The notes under the pieces were generated by a model that saw nothing but the letters and a program-made list of their open reading frames with translations, ran no database searches and had not been told where the DNA came from. From Pistricoccus aurantiacus (lineage in GTDB: Bacteria > Pseudomonadota > Gammaproteobacteria > Pseudomonadales > Halomonadaceae), in contig NZ_CP042382.1 of the NCBI RefSeq assembly GCF_007954585.1, positions 1,674,001 to 1,738,000 on the forward strand: DNA of 64,000 bases, given 5' to 3'. This document shows, in pieces, positions 29,475-39,217 of this stretch. How positions within the stretch are numbered: position 1 is the stretch's first letter; each line of letters opens with the position of its first letter. A program made the translations under genes and the position numbers.

Positions 29475-30899
29475 TCAAGCTGTCTGAGCGATGGGCTCGC
29501 GAATGGCTTCACTGCGCTTGACAGTCATGTAGACGTTGTATGCCATGATCAGCATGCCGACTACCCAGAACAGACCGCCGATCCAGCGTACGATGTAGCC
29601 CGGGTGGCTGGCCTCCAAAGCCTCGACGAAGGTGTACATCAGAGTGCCGTCCGCGTTCACCGCGCGCCACATCAGGCCCTGCATGATGCCGTTGACCCAC
29701 ATGGAGGCGATGTACAGCACGGTGCCGATGGTGGCTAGCCAGAAGTGCACGCCGATCAGGTTGACGGAGTACATCTCGGTGCGACCGAACAGCCTCGGAA
29801 TCAAGTGATACATGGAACCGATGGTGATCATCGCTACCCAGCCCAGGGCGCCAGCGTGAACGTGACCGATGGTCCAGTCGGTGTAGTGAGACAGGGCGTT
29901 GACGGTCTTGACCGCCATCATCGGCCCTTCAAAGGTGGACATGCCATAGAAGGACAGCGCCACCACCAGGAAGCGCAAGGTGGGATCGGTACGCAGCTTA
30001 TGCCAGGCGCCGGACAGGGTCATCATGCCGTTGATCATGCCGCCCCAGGAAGGCGCCAGCAGGATGATCGACATGATCATGCCCAAAGACTGCGCCCAGT
30101 TGGGCAGGGCGGTGTAATGAAGGTGATGCGCGCCAGCCCACATGTAGGTAGTGATCAGTGCCCAGAAGTGCACGATGGACAGACGATAGGAATAGATCGG
30201 ACGTTCCGCCTGCTTCGGCACGAAGTAATACATCATGCCCAGGAAGCCCGCGGTAAGGAAGAACCCCACCGCGTTGTGACCCCACCACCACTGGACCATG
30301 GCGTCGATGGCGCCGGGATAGATGGAGTAGGATTTGAAGGCACCCACAGGAATCGCCAGATTGTTGACGATATGCAGTACGGCAATGGTCAGGATAAAGG
30401 CGGCGTAGAACCAGTTGGCGACATAAATATGGGAAGTTCTGCGCTGCTTGATGGTGCCAAGAAACACGATGGCGTAGCTGACCCATACTACGGCGATGAG
30501 GATGTTGATGGGCCATTCGAGTTCCGCGTACTCCTTGGAGGTCGTGAATCCCATGGGCAGGGTAATAATCGCGGAAACGATAACCGCTTGCCAGCCCCAG
30601 AAGGTGAAAGCCGCCAGCTTGTCGGATATCAGGCGAGTCTGGCAGGTTCGCTGCACCACGTAGTAGGAGGTAGCAATCAGCGCGGAGCCGCCAAAGGCAA
30701 AGATGACCGCATTGGTATGCAAGGGTCGCAGACGACCGAAACTGGTCCAGGGTAAGCCAAGGTTGAGTTCAGGCCAGACCAGTTGCGCGGCGATGATGAC
30801 ACCCAGGCTCATGCCTATGATGCCCCATACCACAGTCATGATCGCGAACTGCCGAACCACCTTGTAATTGTAGGTCGGATGTTCAAATGCAGTGTTCAT
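29475..30899 (-). CDS. ccoN: cbb3-type cytochrome c oxidase subunit I CcoN
   Basis: 474-residue catalytic subunit with about 12 membrane helices and the heme and copper ligands expected. These include [31 protein letters not shown] (Cu-B His), [12 protein letters not shown] and [15 protein letters not shown]. It reduces oxygen at high affinity and pumps protons at the inner membrane. It is the first gene of the ccoNOQP operon. An Anr/FNR box lies 75 bases upstream. Confidence 0.98.
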   Translation of the reverse strand: MNTAFEHPTYNYKVVRQFAIMTVVWGIIGMSLGVIIAAQLVWPELNLGLPWTSFGRLRPLHTNAVIFAFGGSALIATSYYVVQRTCQTRLISDKLAAFTFWGWQAVIVSAIITLPMGFTTSKEYAELEWPINILIAVVWVSYAIVFLGTIKQRRTSHIYVANWFYAAFILTIAVLHIVNNLAIPVGAFKSYSIYPGAIDAMVQWWWGHNAVGFFLTAGFLGMMYYFVPKQAERPIYSYRLSIVHFWALITTYMWAGAHHLHYTALPNWAQSLGMIMSIILLAPSWGGMINGMMTLSGAWHKLRTDPTLRFLVVALSFYGMSTFEGPMMAVKTVNALSHYTDWTIGHVHAGALGWVAMITIGSMYHLIPRLFGRTEMYSVNLIGVHFWLATIGTVLYIASMWVNGIMQGLMWRAVNADGTLMYTFVEALEASHPGYIVRWIGGLFWVVGMLIMAYNVYMTVKRSEAIREPIAQTA

Positions 30900-30974
30900 A
30901 TCAATTTCCCATCGAACGCGGTGTTGGGGAGGCGCGGGAGACTGTCATCTTGTGTAGATGTCGACTCCCCATGG

Positions 30975-30988
30975 ATGATCCAGATCAA
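30975..30988 (-). promoter_or_regulatory. Anr/FNR box of the ccoNOQP promoter
   Basis: On the minus strand the sequence reads TTGAT-CTGG-ATCAT, nine of ten matches to TTGAT-N4-ATCAA. Twenty-two bases downstream is CAAGAT as a candidate -10. This places the box at about -41.5, the class II activator position. It fits control by the Anr encoded at 20137-20880. Confidence 0.8.
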
Positions 30989-31296
30989 TATTCGTGACTG
31001 ATTGTAGCGTAGCGAATGCACAATCTGAATACGCGCGCTATACAAGGTGGCATGGTATTTCTGGATAAATAGAAATCATTTGCAAGACACACTCCTGGAA
31101 ACATTGTCCGGGAACTCGAATACTATCTGCAAGATGACGGATCAAGCCACTTCTCGATAGCGATGATAGGTTCACTTCAGGTGATGGATCAGCCGGGTAA
31201 GTCGCTTTAATGCGACATTGTGCCACGTCACAGCTTAATTCGAGGATAAATCATCAATGGCAAACCGTCCGTTTGTCGCTAGCGGCCAATAAGATG
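30989..31296. other. Intergenic stretch between the cco promoter and the tRNA promoter
   Basis: About 300 bases of comparatively AT-rich sequence with no ORF of convincing coding character, no hairpin terminator and no repeat that I could identify. Confidence 0.5.
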
Positions 31297-31324
31297 TTGA
31301 CACCTTGCGATGGCGCTGTAGAAT
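31297..31324 (+). promoter_or_regulatory. Strong sigma-70 promoter of the tRNA cluster
   Basis: TTGACA (31297-31302, consensus) and TAGAAT (31319-31324) are spaced by 16 bases, 18 bases before the first tRNA. Confidence 0.85.
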
Positions 31325-31342
31325 GCAGCGCCACGTGACCAT

Positions 31343-31418
31343 GGGTGGTTAGCTCAGTTGGAAGAGCACCAGCCTTACAAGCTGGGGGTCACTGGTTCGA
31401 GCCCAGTACCACCCACCA
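31343..31418 (+). tRNA. tRNA-Val (anticodon TAC)
   Basis: 76 nt including encoded CCA. Acceptor GGGTGGT pairs with ACCACCC, anticodon arm CCAGC-CTTACAA-GCTGG gives TAC, and the T loop is GTTCGAG. First gene of the cluster. Confidence 0.97.
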
Positions 31419-31486
31419 TCTTTTTTTCGGTGGCAGGTATCACGTAGAAGCGCCATATATACTAAGTGCGCGCACGCGAAACGAGT

Positions 31487-31563
31487 GGACCGGTAGTTCA
31501 GTCGGTTAGAATGCCGGCCTGTCACGCCGGAGGTCGCGGGTTCGAGTCCCGTCCGGTCCGCCA
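31487..31563 (+). tRNA. tRNA-Asp (anticodon GTC), copy 1
   Basis: 77 nt with CCA. Acceptor GGACCGG pairs with CCGGTCC; anticodon arm CCGGC-CTGTCAC-GCCGG gives GTC. Identical in sequence to two further copies downstream. Confidence 0.97.
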
Positions 31564-31658
31564 TCTTGCGCAGCTTCGTATTCTGCACTAGGTCTTGCAT
31601 TGTCGATATTGCCTGATTCCACCGCACTCAAGGGTAGTGGATATAACAGGTAGATTAA

Positions 31659-31735
31659 GGACCGGTAGTTCAGTCGGTTAGAATGCCGGCCTGTCACGCC
31701 GGAGGTCGCGGGTTCGAGTCCCGTCCGGTCCGCCA
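31659..31735 (+). tRNA. tRNA-Asp (anticodon GTC), copy 2
   Basis: 77 nt, identical to the copies at 31487 and 31843; same cloverleaf and encoded CCA. Confidence 0.97.
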
Positions 31736-31762
31736 TCGATCGATAGTGCTTGATTTTCTCTG

Positions 31763-31839
31763 GGGTGATTAGCTCAGTCGGTTAGAGCACCAGCTTCACA
31801 TGCTGGGGGTCACTGGTTCGAGTCCAGTATCACCCACCA
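31763..31839 (+). tRNA. tRNA-Val (anticodon CAC)
   Basis: 77 nt with CCA. Acceptor GGGTGAT pairs with ATCACCC. Anticodon arm CCAGC-TTCACAT-GCTGG gives CAC, reading GUG only. It closely resembles the Val(TAC) gene of the same cluster (arms and T loop), so it may derive from a valine tRNA duplication. Confidence 0.93.
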
Positions 31840-31842
31840 AGC

Positions 31843-31919
31843 GGACCGGTAGTTCAGTCGGTTAGAATGCCGGCCTGTCACGCCGGAGGTCGCGGGTTCG
31901 AGTCCCGTCCGGTCCGCCA
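31843..31919 (+). tRNA. tRNA-Asp (anticodon GTC), copy 3
   Basis: 77 nt, identical to the two other tRNA-Asp copies, only three bases after tRNA-Val(CAC). It is followed by a pyrimidine-rich tract at 31920-31975 with no stem. Confidence 0.97.
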
Positions 31920-32094
31920 TTTTTCTCCTCGCTATTTCTTCTCTTTCCCGTCATTTCTCTTTTTTCTTTCCTGTCGCCAGGATCGTTCTTGGCGGGGTAT
32001 CTTCATGTCGTGTCTCGCGCGTTGCTTGCGGGGTACAGGCAAGTGTCATACGGTTGTTTGAATTCGCTTGTCGGACCGTCGACCGAGGTGCATC

Positions 32095-34107
32095 GTGGCT
32101 CAATACCCCTATCTGTTTCGATCCCTGTCCTTAGGCGCCATCACGCTACCCAATCGCATTCTTATGGGCTCCATGCATACCAATCTCGAAGAAGCGCCCA
32201 ATGGCTTCGCCCGGTTGGCGGCTTTCTACCGTGAGCGGGTGCGTGCCGGCGTCGGCCTGATTGTGACCGGAGGTATCGCGCCCAATCCTGAAGGCGCCGT
32301 CTTTCAGGGAGCCGCCAAGCTGACCACGTCGGAGGAAGCGGACCGGCACCGCCCGGTGGCGGAGGCGGTGCATAAGGAAGGAGGCCGTATCTGTCTGCAG
32401 ATCCTGCATGCTGGACGCTATGCCTATTCCCCGGATCTGGTGGCACCCTCGGCAATCCAGGCGCCGATCAATCGCTTCATGCCGCGGGAGCTAACCTCTT
32501 CCGAAGTCGAGCAGCAGATCGAGGACTATGTGCGCTGTGCGCAACTTGCAGAAGAAGCAGGCTACGACGGCGTCGAGGTCATGGGTTCGGAAGGCTATCT
32601 GATCAACCAGTTTCTCTGTCGACGCACCAATCACCGCCAGGACGAGTGGGGCGGTGCCTTCGACAATCGCATGCGCCTCGCCGTGAAGATCGTCCGGCGT
32701 ATTCGCCATGCCTTGGGCGAGAATTTTCTGATCATCTTTCGCCTGTCGATGATCGATCTGGTGGAAGACGGCAGCAGTCGCGAGGAAATCCTTATCCTAG
32801 GCCGCGCCATCGAGGCAGCGGGCGCGGATCTGATCAATACCGGGATCGGCTGGCACGAGGCCCGGGTGCCGACCATCGTCACCAGCGTGCCCCGGGCGAC
32901 GTTCGTTGAAGTGACTCGACGAATGAAGGCGGAACTGTCGATTCCCCTGATCACCACCAACCGCATCAACATGCCGGAGGTCGCCGAGCGAGTGCTGGCG
33001 GAAGGCCATGCGGACATGGTGTCCATGGCGCGGCCTTTCCTGGCGGATCCCGAATGGGTGCTCAAGGCCCGGGAGAATCGCGCCGACGAGATCAACACCT
33101 GTATTGCCTGCAATCAGGCCTGCCTGGACCACACCTTTCAGGGCAAGCTGACTTCCTGCCTGGTCAATCCGCAGGCTTGTCACGAGACTGAACTGGTGCT
33201 GGAGCCGGCGAAAGCGCCGCTCCTTGTCGCCGTGGTAGGCGGCGGACCGGCGGGGCTGGCCAGCGCGCTGACCGCGGCAAGCCGCGGCCACCAGGTGGTG
33301 CTCTTCGAGCGCGGTGCGGAGCTCGGTGGGCAGTTCAACTACGCTAGGCGCATCCCCGGCAAGGAAGAGTTCAATGAGACCCTGCGCTACTATCGAGTGA
33401 TGCTCGACAAGCATGGCGTGAATATCCGTCTCAATAGTGAAGCGACGCCAGAACATCTTGTGGATTTTGACGTGGTGATCCTGGCGACCGGCGTGCGACC
33501 GCGTCAAATCGAGCTGCCAGGTATCGATCATCCCAAGGTGATCGACTATTCCCAGGCAATTTTGCATCCGCAGCGGGTCGGAAAGCGTGTGGCGATTATT
33601 GGCGCCGGTGGCATCGGTTTCGACGTGGCGGAGCTTTTGACTCATGCGGGACATCCGAGCCTGGAGACCGACGCCTGGTGCGACGAATGGGGGGTGGATC
33701 TTGCCATGACTCGCCCGGGGGGGTTGAAGGCGCCGCAGCGTCCGGAAGTACCACGAGAGGTGTATCTCCTGCAGCGCAAGACCAGCAAGCCCGGCAAGGG
33801 CTTGGGTACGTCAACCGGCTGGGTGCACCGACTATCACTCAGGCATCGTGGCGTCGAAGCCCTGAGCGGCTGTGAGTATCATCGCATCGACGACGAGGGG
33901 CTGCATCTATCCATCAACGGGGAAGCTCGCTGTCTCAAGGTGGACAGCATTGTGATCTGCGCCGGTCAGGAATCCGTGCGGGAGCTGCTCATGCCGCTGC
34001 AGGAGGCGCAGGTACGTGTGCACGTTATCGGCGGCGCGGACAAGGCGCTCGAGCTTGATGCCAAGCGCGCCATCGACCAGGGAACCCGGCTGGCGGCAGC
34101 GCTTTAG
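32095..34107 (+). CDS. fadH: 2,4-dienoyl-CoA reductase-like NADH:flavin oxidoreductase (FadH type)
   Basis: 670 residues, the size of E. coli FadH (672). An N-terminal old-yellow-enzyme TIM barrel binds FMN (LPNRILMGSMHTNLEE, LHAGRYAY, EGYLINQFL). It is followed by the [4Fe-4S] cysteines in CIACNQACLDH and later C residues. C-terminal FAD/NAD(P)H domains show GGGPAGLASALTAA and GAGGIGFDVAELL. It should reduce 2,4-dienoyl-CoA intermediates of unsaturated fatty acid oxidation in the cytoplasm. The start GTG 32095 is chosen because GAGGTG lies just before it (32085-32090); the ORF is open further upstream. Related trimethylamine or enoate reductases share the architecture, so the substrate is inferred. 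Confidence 0.88.
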   Translation: MAQYPYLFRSLSLGAITLPNRILMGSMHTNLEEAPNGFARLAAFYRERVRAGVGLIVTGGIAPNPEGAVFQGAAKLTTSEEADRHRPVAEAVHKEGGRICLQILHAGRYAYSPDLVAPSAIQAPINRFMPRELTSSEVEQQIEDYVRCAQLAEEAGYDGVEVMGSEGYLINQFLCRRTNHRQDEWGGAFDNRMRLAVKIVRRIRHALGENFLIIFRLSMIDLVEDGSSREEILILGRAIEAAGADLINTGIGWHEARVPTIVTSVPRATFVEVTRRMKAELSIPLITTNRINMPEVAERVLAEGHADMVSMARPFLADPEWVLKARENRADEINTCIACNQACLDHTFQGKLTSCLVNPQACHETELVLEPAKAPLLVAVVGGGPAGLASALTAASRGHQVVLFERGAELGGQFNYARRIPGKEEFNETLRYYRVMLDKHGVNIRLNSEATPEHLVDFDVVILATGVRPRQIELPGIDHPKVIDYSQAILHPQRVGKRVAIIGAGGIGFDVAELLTHAGHPSLETDAWCDEWGVDLAMTRPGGLKAPQRPEVPREVYLLQRKTSKPGKGLGTSTGWVHRLSLRHRGVEALSGCEYHRIDDEGLHLSINGEARCLKVDSIVICAGQESVRELLMPLQEAQVRVHVIGGADKALELDAKRAIDQGTRLAAAL

Positions 34108-34243
34108 ACGAAAGACCATAGTAAAAACATCGCCTTTCCAGCGAACCTTGGCGAGCATTTCAGGTTCTCATAAGTAGCTTTAGATCGTTGCGCGGCTTCG
34201 CCAGCGTTGAATTGTCGGACCGGCCGCCGTTTACTAGATCTGT

Positions 34244-34250
34244 CTACCCT
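34244..34250 (+). promoter_or_regulatory. Candidate stationary-phase (sigma-S type) -10 before prkA
   Basis: TCTACCCT resembles the extended sigma-S -10 (CTAYACT) with one mismatch, 68 bases before prkA. It is weak on sequence alone; prkA-yeaH operons are RpoS-controlled in enterobacteria. Confidence 0.25.
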
Positions 34251-34318
34251 GATGGATACGCAGCCCGGTTCTCAAGAACATCATGTATCGCCGCGGCACT
34301 GCGCTTAAGGAGGCTTTA

Positions 34319-36241
34319 ATGAGTATTTTCGATCATGTGCAAAATCGTTACGAGCGGGTACAGCAGGAAGAAATGAGCCTGCAGGAATACCTGGAACTGT
34401 GTCGTAACGAGCCGACGGCCTACGCCTCTGCTGCGGAGCGTATGCTCTCGGCGATCGGCGAGCCTGAGGTGATCGATACCGCCAGGGATCCTCGGCTGTC
34501 ACGTATTTTCTCCAATAAGGTCATCCGCCGTTATCCCGCCTTTTCCGAGTTCTACGGCATGGAAGAGGCCATCGAACAGATCGTCTCCTATTTCCGTCAT
34601 GCGGCTCAGGGACTCGAGGAACGCAAGCAGATTCTCTATCTGCTGGGCCCGGTGGGGGGCGGCAAGTCGTCTCTGGCGGAACGCCTCAAACTGCTGATGG
34701 AGCGAGTGCCGTTCTACGCGGTCAAGGGTTCGCCGGTATTCGAGTCACCCCTCGGGCTATTCTCGCCGGAAGAGGACGGCGAACTGCTCGAGAAGGAATA
34801 CAAGATTCCCCGGCGCTACCTGAAAAGCGTGATGTCCCCCTGGGCGGCCAAGCGACTCAAGGAGTACGGCGGCGACATTTCCCAGTTCCGGGTGGTGCGC
34901 CTGTTTCCCTCCCGACTCAACCAGATCGCCATTTCCAAGACCGAGCCCGGGGACGAGAACAATCAGGATATCTCGTCTCTGGTAGGCAAGGTGGATATTC
35001 GCCAGCTCGAACTCTACTCCCAGGACGATCCGGATGCCTACAGCTTCTCCGGCGGCCTTTGCAAGGCCAACCAGGGGCTGATGGAATTCGTCGAGATGTT
35101 CAAGGCACCGATCAAAGTGCTGCATCCGCTGCTGACCGCCACCCAGGAAGGCAACTACAACCCCACGGAAGGCATGGGGGCGATCCCTTTCGACGGCGTT
35201 GTCTTGGCCCACTCCAACGAGAGCGAGTGGCAGACCTTCCGCAACAATCGCAACAACGAGGCGTTTCTCGACCGGGTCTACATCGTCAAGGTGCCTTACT
35301 GCCTGCGGGTCACCGAAGAGGTCAAGATCTATCAGAAGCTGCTCGAGCATTCGTCCCTGGATCAGGCGCCCTGCGCACCGGATACCCTGCGCATGCTGGC
35401 CCAGTTCTCGATCCTCTCGCGGCTCAAGGAACCGGAAAATTCCAGCATCTATTCCAAGATGCGAGTCTATGACGGCAAGAACCTGAAGGACACGGATCCC
35501 AAGGCCAAGTCGATTCAGGAATATCGCGACGCCGCCGGCGTGGACGAGGGCATGTCCGGGCTATCCACCCGTTTCGCCTTCAAGATTCTCTCCAAGGTAT
35601 TCAACTTCGACACTCATGAAATCGCCGCCAACCCGGTGCACCTGCTTTACGTGCTGGAGCAGCGGCTTGAGCAGGAGCAGCTGCCCAAGGAAACCTTCGA
35701 GCGCTACCTGCGTTTCATCAAGGAATTCCTGGCGCCGCGCTACGTGGACTTCATCGGCAAGGAGATCCAGACCGCCTACCTGGAATCCTACAGCGAGTAC
35801 GGCCAGAACATCTTCGATCGCTACGTGGTCTACGCGGACTTCTGGATTCAGGATCAGGAGTATCGCGATCCGGAAACCGGCGAGCTGTTCAATCGCCAGG
35901 CCCTCAACGAGGAGCTGGAGAAGATCGAGAAGCCCGCGGGTATCTCCAATCCCAAGGATTTCCGCCACGAGGTGGTCAACTTCGTGCTGCGGGCCCGAGC
36001 CCAGAACAACGGCATGAATCCAAGCTGGCAGTCCTACGAGAAACTCCGGGGCGTGATCGAGAAGAAGATGTTCGCCAATACGGAAGAGCTGCTGCCGGTG
36101 ATCTCCTTCAACGCCAAGGCGTCCGCCGCGGACCAGCGCAAGCACGAGGACTTCGTGGCGCGCATGGTCGAGCGCGGCTATACGGAAAAGCAGGTGCGGC
36201 TGCTCTCGGAGTGGTACCTGCGGGTGCGCAAGTCCCAGTGA
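34319..36241 (+). CDS. prkA: PrkA/YeaG family serine protein kinase (AAA+)
   Basis: 640 residues, like E. coli YeaG (644). The N-terminal AAA+ domain has P-loop LGPVGGGKSSLAERL at about residues 112-126. The region DFIGKEIQTAYLESYSEYGQ and a C-terminal kinase-like domain follow. It is a cytoplasmic kinase or ATP-dependent protease linked to nitrogen starvation and stationary-phase responses. The ATG has AAGGAGG eight bases upstream; an in-frame ATG at 34283 is not used. It is followed by yeaH and spoVR, the standard three-gene arrangement. Confidence 0.94.
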   Translation: MSIFDHVQNRYERVQQEEMSLQEYLELCRNEPTAYASAAERMLSAIGEPEVIDTARDPRLSRIFSNKVIRRYPAFSEFYGMEEAIEQIVSYFRHAAQGLEERKQILYLLGPVGGGKSSLAERLKLLMERVPFYAVKGSPVFESPLGLFSPEEDGELLEKEYKIPRRYLKSVMSPWAAKRLKEYGGDISQFRVVRLFPSRLNQIAISKTEPGDENNQDISSLVGKVDIRQLELYSQDDPDAYSFSGGLCKANQGLMEFVEMFKAPIKVLHPLLTATQEGNYNPTEGMGAIPFDGVVLAHSNESEWQTFRNNRNNEAFLDRVYIVKVPYCLRVTEEVKIYQKLLEHSSLDQAPCAPDTLRMLAQFSILSRLKEPENSSIYSKMRVYDGKNLKDTDPKAKSIQEYRDAAGVDEGMSGLSTRFAFKILSKVFNFDTHEIAANPVHLLYVLEQRLEQEQLPKETFERYLRFIKEFLAPRYVDFIGKEIQTAYLESYSEYGQNIFDRYVVYADFWIQDQEYRDPETGELFNRQALNEELEKIEKPAGISNPKDFRHEVVNFVLRARAQNNGMNPSWQSYEKLRGVIEKKMFANTEELLPVISFNAKASAADQRKHEDFVARMVERGYTEKQVRLLSEWYLRVRKSQ

Positions 36242-36290
36242 CGCCCGCGTGATTCCCTAACCCCATCGAACGCGATGGCGGGAGGTGAGC

Positions 36291-37574
36291 ATGAGTTATT
36301 TTATCGATCGACGCGCCAATGCCAAGCACAAGAGTGCGGTCAATCGGCAGCGGTTTCTCGACCGCTATCGCACGCACATCAAGCGTTCCGTGGAGGAGGC
36401 AGTCAATCGTCGTTCGATCACCGACATGGAACGCGGTGAAAAGGTGTCGATTCCCGCTCGGGACATCTCCGAGCCGGTATTTCAGCATGGACCGGGAGGC
36501 CGGCGCACCATCATCAGCCCGGGCAATCGGGAGTTCGTCGAGGGGGACCGGCTGCGTCGCCCGGAAGGCGGTGGTGGGGGAGGCGGCGGCAGCGGCGAAG
36601 GCGCCTCCAATCAGGGTGAGGGCATGGATGAATTCGCCTTCAGCCTGACCCGAGAAGAGTTTCTCGATTTCGTCTTCGATGGCCTGGAGCTGCCTCATCT
36701 GGAGCGCAAGCAGCTGTTGGATCTCGAGGAGGTACGCCCGGTGCGCGCCGGGATCAGCCGAGACGGAGTGCCGTCGCGCATCAATATCGTGCGTTCCATG
36801 CGCGAAGCCCATGCGCGACGCATCGCCATGCGGGCGCCGATTCGCCGTGCCCTGCGGGAGGCCATGGAAGCCTTGGAGGCAGAGGAGCGCAAGGATCCGG
36901 TATTGCGCAACCCGGCGCGCATCAGCGAGCTCAAGGAAGAAATTGCCCGGCTGGAGAGGCGCTTGGAAGCGGTGCCGTTCATCGACACCTACGACCTGCG
37001 CTATAACAACATGACCAATCAGCCGATGCCGTCCAACAAGGCGGTGATGTTCTGCGTGATGGACGTGTCCGGCTCGATGACCCAGTCCCACAAGGACATT
37101 GCCAAGCGCTTCTTCCTGTTGCTGTATCTGTTCCTGGAGCGCAACTACGAGAAGGTCGAACTGGTGTTCGTGCGCCACCACACCGCCGCCAAGGAAGTGG
37201 ACGAGGAGGAGTTCTTCTACTCTCGGGAAACCGGCGGCACCATCGTCTCCAGCGCCCTGACCCTGGTCGACGAGATCATCAACGACCGCTACCCGCCGGC
37301 CCAGTGGAATCTCTATGTGGCCCAGGCCTCGGATGGGGACAACTGGGACGACGATTCCACCACCTGCCGCGAGCTGCTGCTCAAGTCGCTGATGCCCAGG
37401 CTGCAGTATTACACCTACGTGGAAATTACCCCTCACGCGCATCAGGCGTTGTGGGAAGAATATGAAACCGTCGCGGATCGCTTTTCCTCGCGTTTCGCCA
37501 TGCGCCAGATCGTCGAGGGGAGCGATATCTATCCGGTGTTCCGCGAGCTGTTCAAGCGCCGTGTCCAGCAGTAG
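36291..37574 (+). CDS. yeaH: YeaH family (DUF444) von Willebrand factor A-like protein
   Basis: 427 residues, the same length as E. coli YeaH. Features are the N-terminal [14 protein letters not shown], a glycine-rich stretch ([12 protein letters not shown]) near residue 100, and a MIDAS-like [12 protein letters not shown] in the C-terminal vWA-type domain. GGAGG is six bases before the ATG. Partner of PrkA; the exact function is unknown. Confidence 0.93.
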   Translation: MSYFIDRRANAKHKSAVNRQRFLDRYRTHIKRSVEEAVNRRSITDMERGEKVSIPARDISEPVFQHGPGGRRTIISPGNREFVEGDRLRRPEGGGGGGGGSGEGASNQGEGMDEFAFSLTREEFLDFVFDGLELPHLERKQLLDLEEVRPVRAGISRDGVPSRINIVRSMREAHARRIAMRAPIRRALREAMEALEAEERKDPVLRNPARISELKEEIARLERRLEAVPFIDTYDLRYNNMTNQPMPSNKAVMFCVMDVSGSMTQSHKDIAKRFFLLLYLFLERNYEKVELVFVRHHTAAKEVDEEEFFYSRETGGTIVSSALTLVDEIINDRYPPAQWNLYVAQASDGDNWDDDSTTCRELLLKSLMPRLQYYTYVEITPHAHQALWEEYETVADRFSSRFAMRQIVEGSDIYPVFRELFKRRVQQ

Positions 37575-37590
37575 TGGGGAGTAACCCAGC

Positions 37591-39141
37591 ATGAAGCGAC
37601 ATCAACCCATCGCCACCGGGTCCGACTGGAACTTCGAGGTTCTGGCGGACTACGAGCGGGAGATCGCTCGTCTGGCGGACGAGTATCGTCTGGATACCTA
37701 TCCCAACCAGATCGAGCTGATCACCTCGGAACAGATGATGGATGCCTACGCCAGCGTCGGCATGCCGGTGGGCTACCATCACTGGTCCTTCGGCAAGCAG
37801 TTCCTGTCCGTGGAGCAGGCCTATCGGCGCGGCCAGATGGGCCTGGCCTACGAACTGGTGATCAATTCCGACCCCTGCATCGCCTATCTGATGGAAGAGA
37901 ATACCCTGATGATGCAGGTGCTGGTCATGGCCCACGCCTGCTATGGCCACAACTCGTTTTTCAAGGGCAACTATCTGTTTCGCACCTGGACCGACGCCGG
38001 CTCCATCGTCGATTATCTGGTGTTCGCGCGTAAATACGTGTCCGAATGCGAGGAGCGCTATGGGGTCAGCGCGGTGGAACAGCTGCTGGATGCCTGTCAC
38101 GCCCTGCAGAATTACGGTGTCGACCGCTACAAGCGGCCCTCACCGCTTTCCGCCGCCGATGAAGCGCTGCGCCAGGAAGAGCGCGAGGCCTATCTGCAGA
38201 GTCAGGTCAATACCCTGTGGCGTACCATCCCCCGACCCCCTGGGGCTCGGCCGGATACGCCACATTTCGATGAAGAAGATCCCCTGGGGCTGCGTCAGAA
38301 CGAGCGTTATCCCTCGGAGCCCCAGGAAAACCTCTTGTATTTCATCGAAAAGAACGCGCCGCTACTGGCACCCTGGCAGCGGGAGATCGTGCGCATCGTG
38401 CGCAAGCTGGCCCAGTATTTCTATCCCCAGCGCCAGACTCAGGTGATGAACGAGGGCTGGGCGAGTTTCTGGCACTACACCTTGATGAATCGGCTCTTCG
38501 ACGAAGGGCTGGTGGACGAAGGCCTGATACTGGAGTTTCTGCAGTCGCATACTTCCGTGGTCCATCAGCCGCCTTTCGATAGCCCTTACTACAACGGCAT
38601 CAACCCTTACGCGCTGGGATTCGCGATGTTCAGCGATATCAAGCGTATCTGTCAGGCGCCCACCCGCGAGGATTACGAGTGGTTCAAGGATATCGCCGGC
38701 AGCGACTGGCTGGAGACCCTGCACTTCGCCATGCGCAATTTCAAGGATGAGTCCTTCATCCAGCAGTTTCTCTCACCCAAGGTGATTCGCGACCTGAAGC
38801 TGTTCAGCATCGTCGACAACGATCAGGACGAGACGCTGCTGGTGGACGCTATTCACGACGAAGGCGGCTATCAGAGAATTCGCGAGGCGCTCTCGACCCA
38901 GTACGCGCTATCCGTGCGGGAACCGAATATCCAGATTCATCGCGCGGATATTCGTGGCGATCGCTCCTTGACGCTGCACCACGTGCAGGATCGCCGGCGT
39001 CCCTTGGCCAAGAGCGTCTATCCGGTAATGCGCCATCTTCATCAGCTATGGGGATTTCCGATCAAGCTGGAATCCTGGGAGGGGGGCGAGATAGTGCGCC
39101 ATTATCAATGGCCTTTACCGAGTGACGGCCACAAACCCTGA
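37591..39141 (+). CDS. ycgB: SpoVR family protein (YcgB)
   Basis: 516 residues, close to E. coli YcgB (510). Recognised by WNFEVLADYEREI, YPNQIELITSEQMMDAY, MAHACYGHNSFFKGNYLF and MNEGWASFWHYTLMNRL. Conserved His/Glu clusters suggest a metal site, but the function is unknown. It forms an operon with prkA and yeaH (16 bases after yeaH). A GC stem (CCCGCC-AGAC-GGCGGG, 39191-39206) lies downstream between this gene and convergent HiPIP and may act as terminator. Confidence 0.93.
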   Translation: MKRHQPIATGSDWNFEVLADYEREIARLADEYRLDTYPNQIELITSEQMMDAYASVGMPVGYHHWSFGKQFLSVEQAYRRGQMGLAYELVINSDPCIAYLMEENTLMMQVLVMAHACYGHNSFFKGNYLFRTWTDAGSIVDYLVFARKYVSECEERYGVSAVEQLLDACHALQNYGVDRYKRPSPLSAADEALRQEEREAYLQSQVNTLWRTIPRPPGARPDTPHFDEEDPLGLRQNERYPSEPQENLLYFIEKNAPLLAPWQREIVRIVRKLAQYFYPQRQTQVMNEGWASFWHYTLMNRLFDEGLVDEGLILEFLQSHTSVVHQPPFDSPYYNGINPYALGFAMFSDIKRICQAPTREDYEWFKDIAGSDWLETLHFAMRNFKDESFIQQFLSPKVIRDLKLFSIVDNDQDETLLVDAIHDEGGYQRIREALSTQYALSVREPNIQIHRADIRGDRSLTLHHVQDRRRPLAKSVYPVMRHLHQLWGFPIKLESWEGGEIVRHYQWPLPSDGHKP

Positions 39142-39217
39142 TCGTCGCTTGCAAGCGTCGCTTCAAGATAAAATTGTCTTGCCCCACCGGCCCGCCAGAC
39201 GGCGGGTCGACACTCGT

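Noticed and set aside
31487-31919. Evenly repeated 77-bp sequence resembling a repeat array
   Set aside because: The repeats are complete tRNA-Asp genes; no CRISPR repeat-spacer structure and no cas genes occur in the window.
31343-31919. tRNA cluster as an integration site for a genomic island
   Set aside because: No integrase, direct-repeat att fragment or composition shift is seen on either side; flanking genes are ordinary core genes.
36108-37592. 494-codon open frame on the minus strand
   Set aside because: Antisense to yeaH, which has full length and family motifs; composition typical of a reverse shadow.
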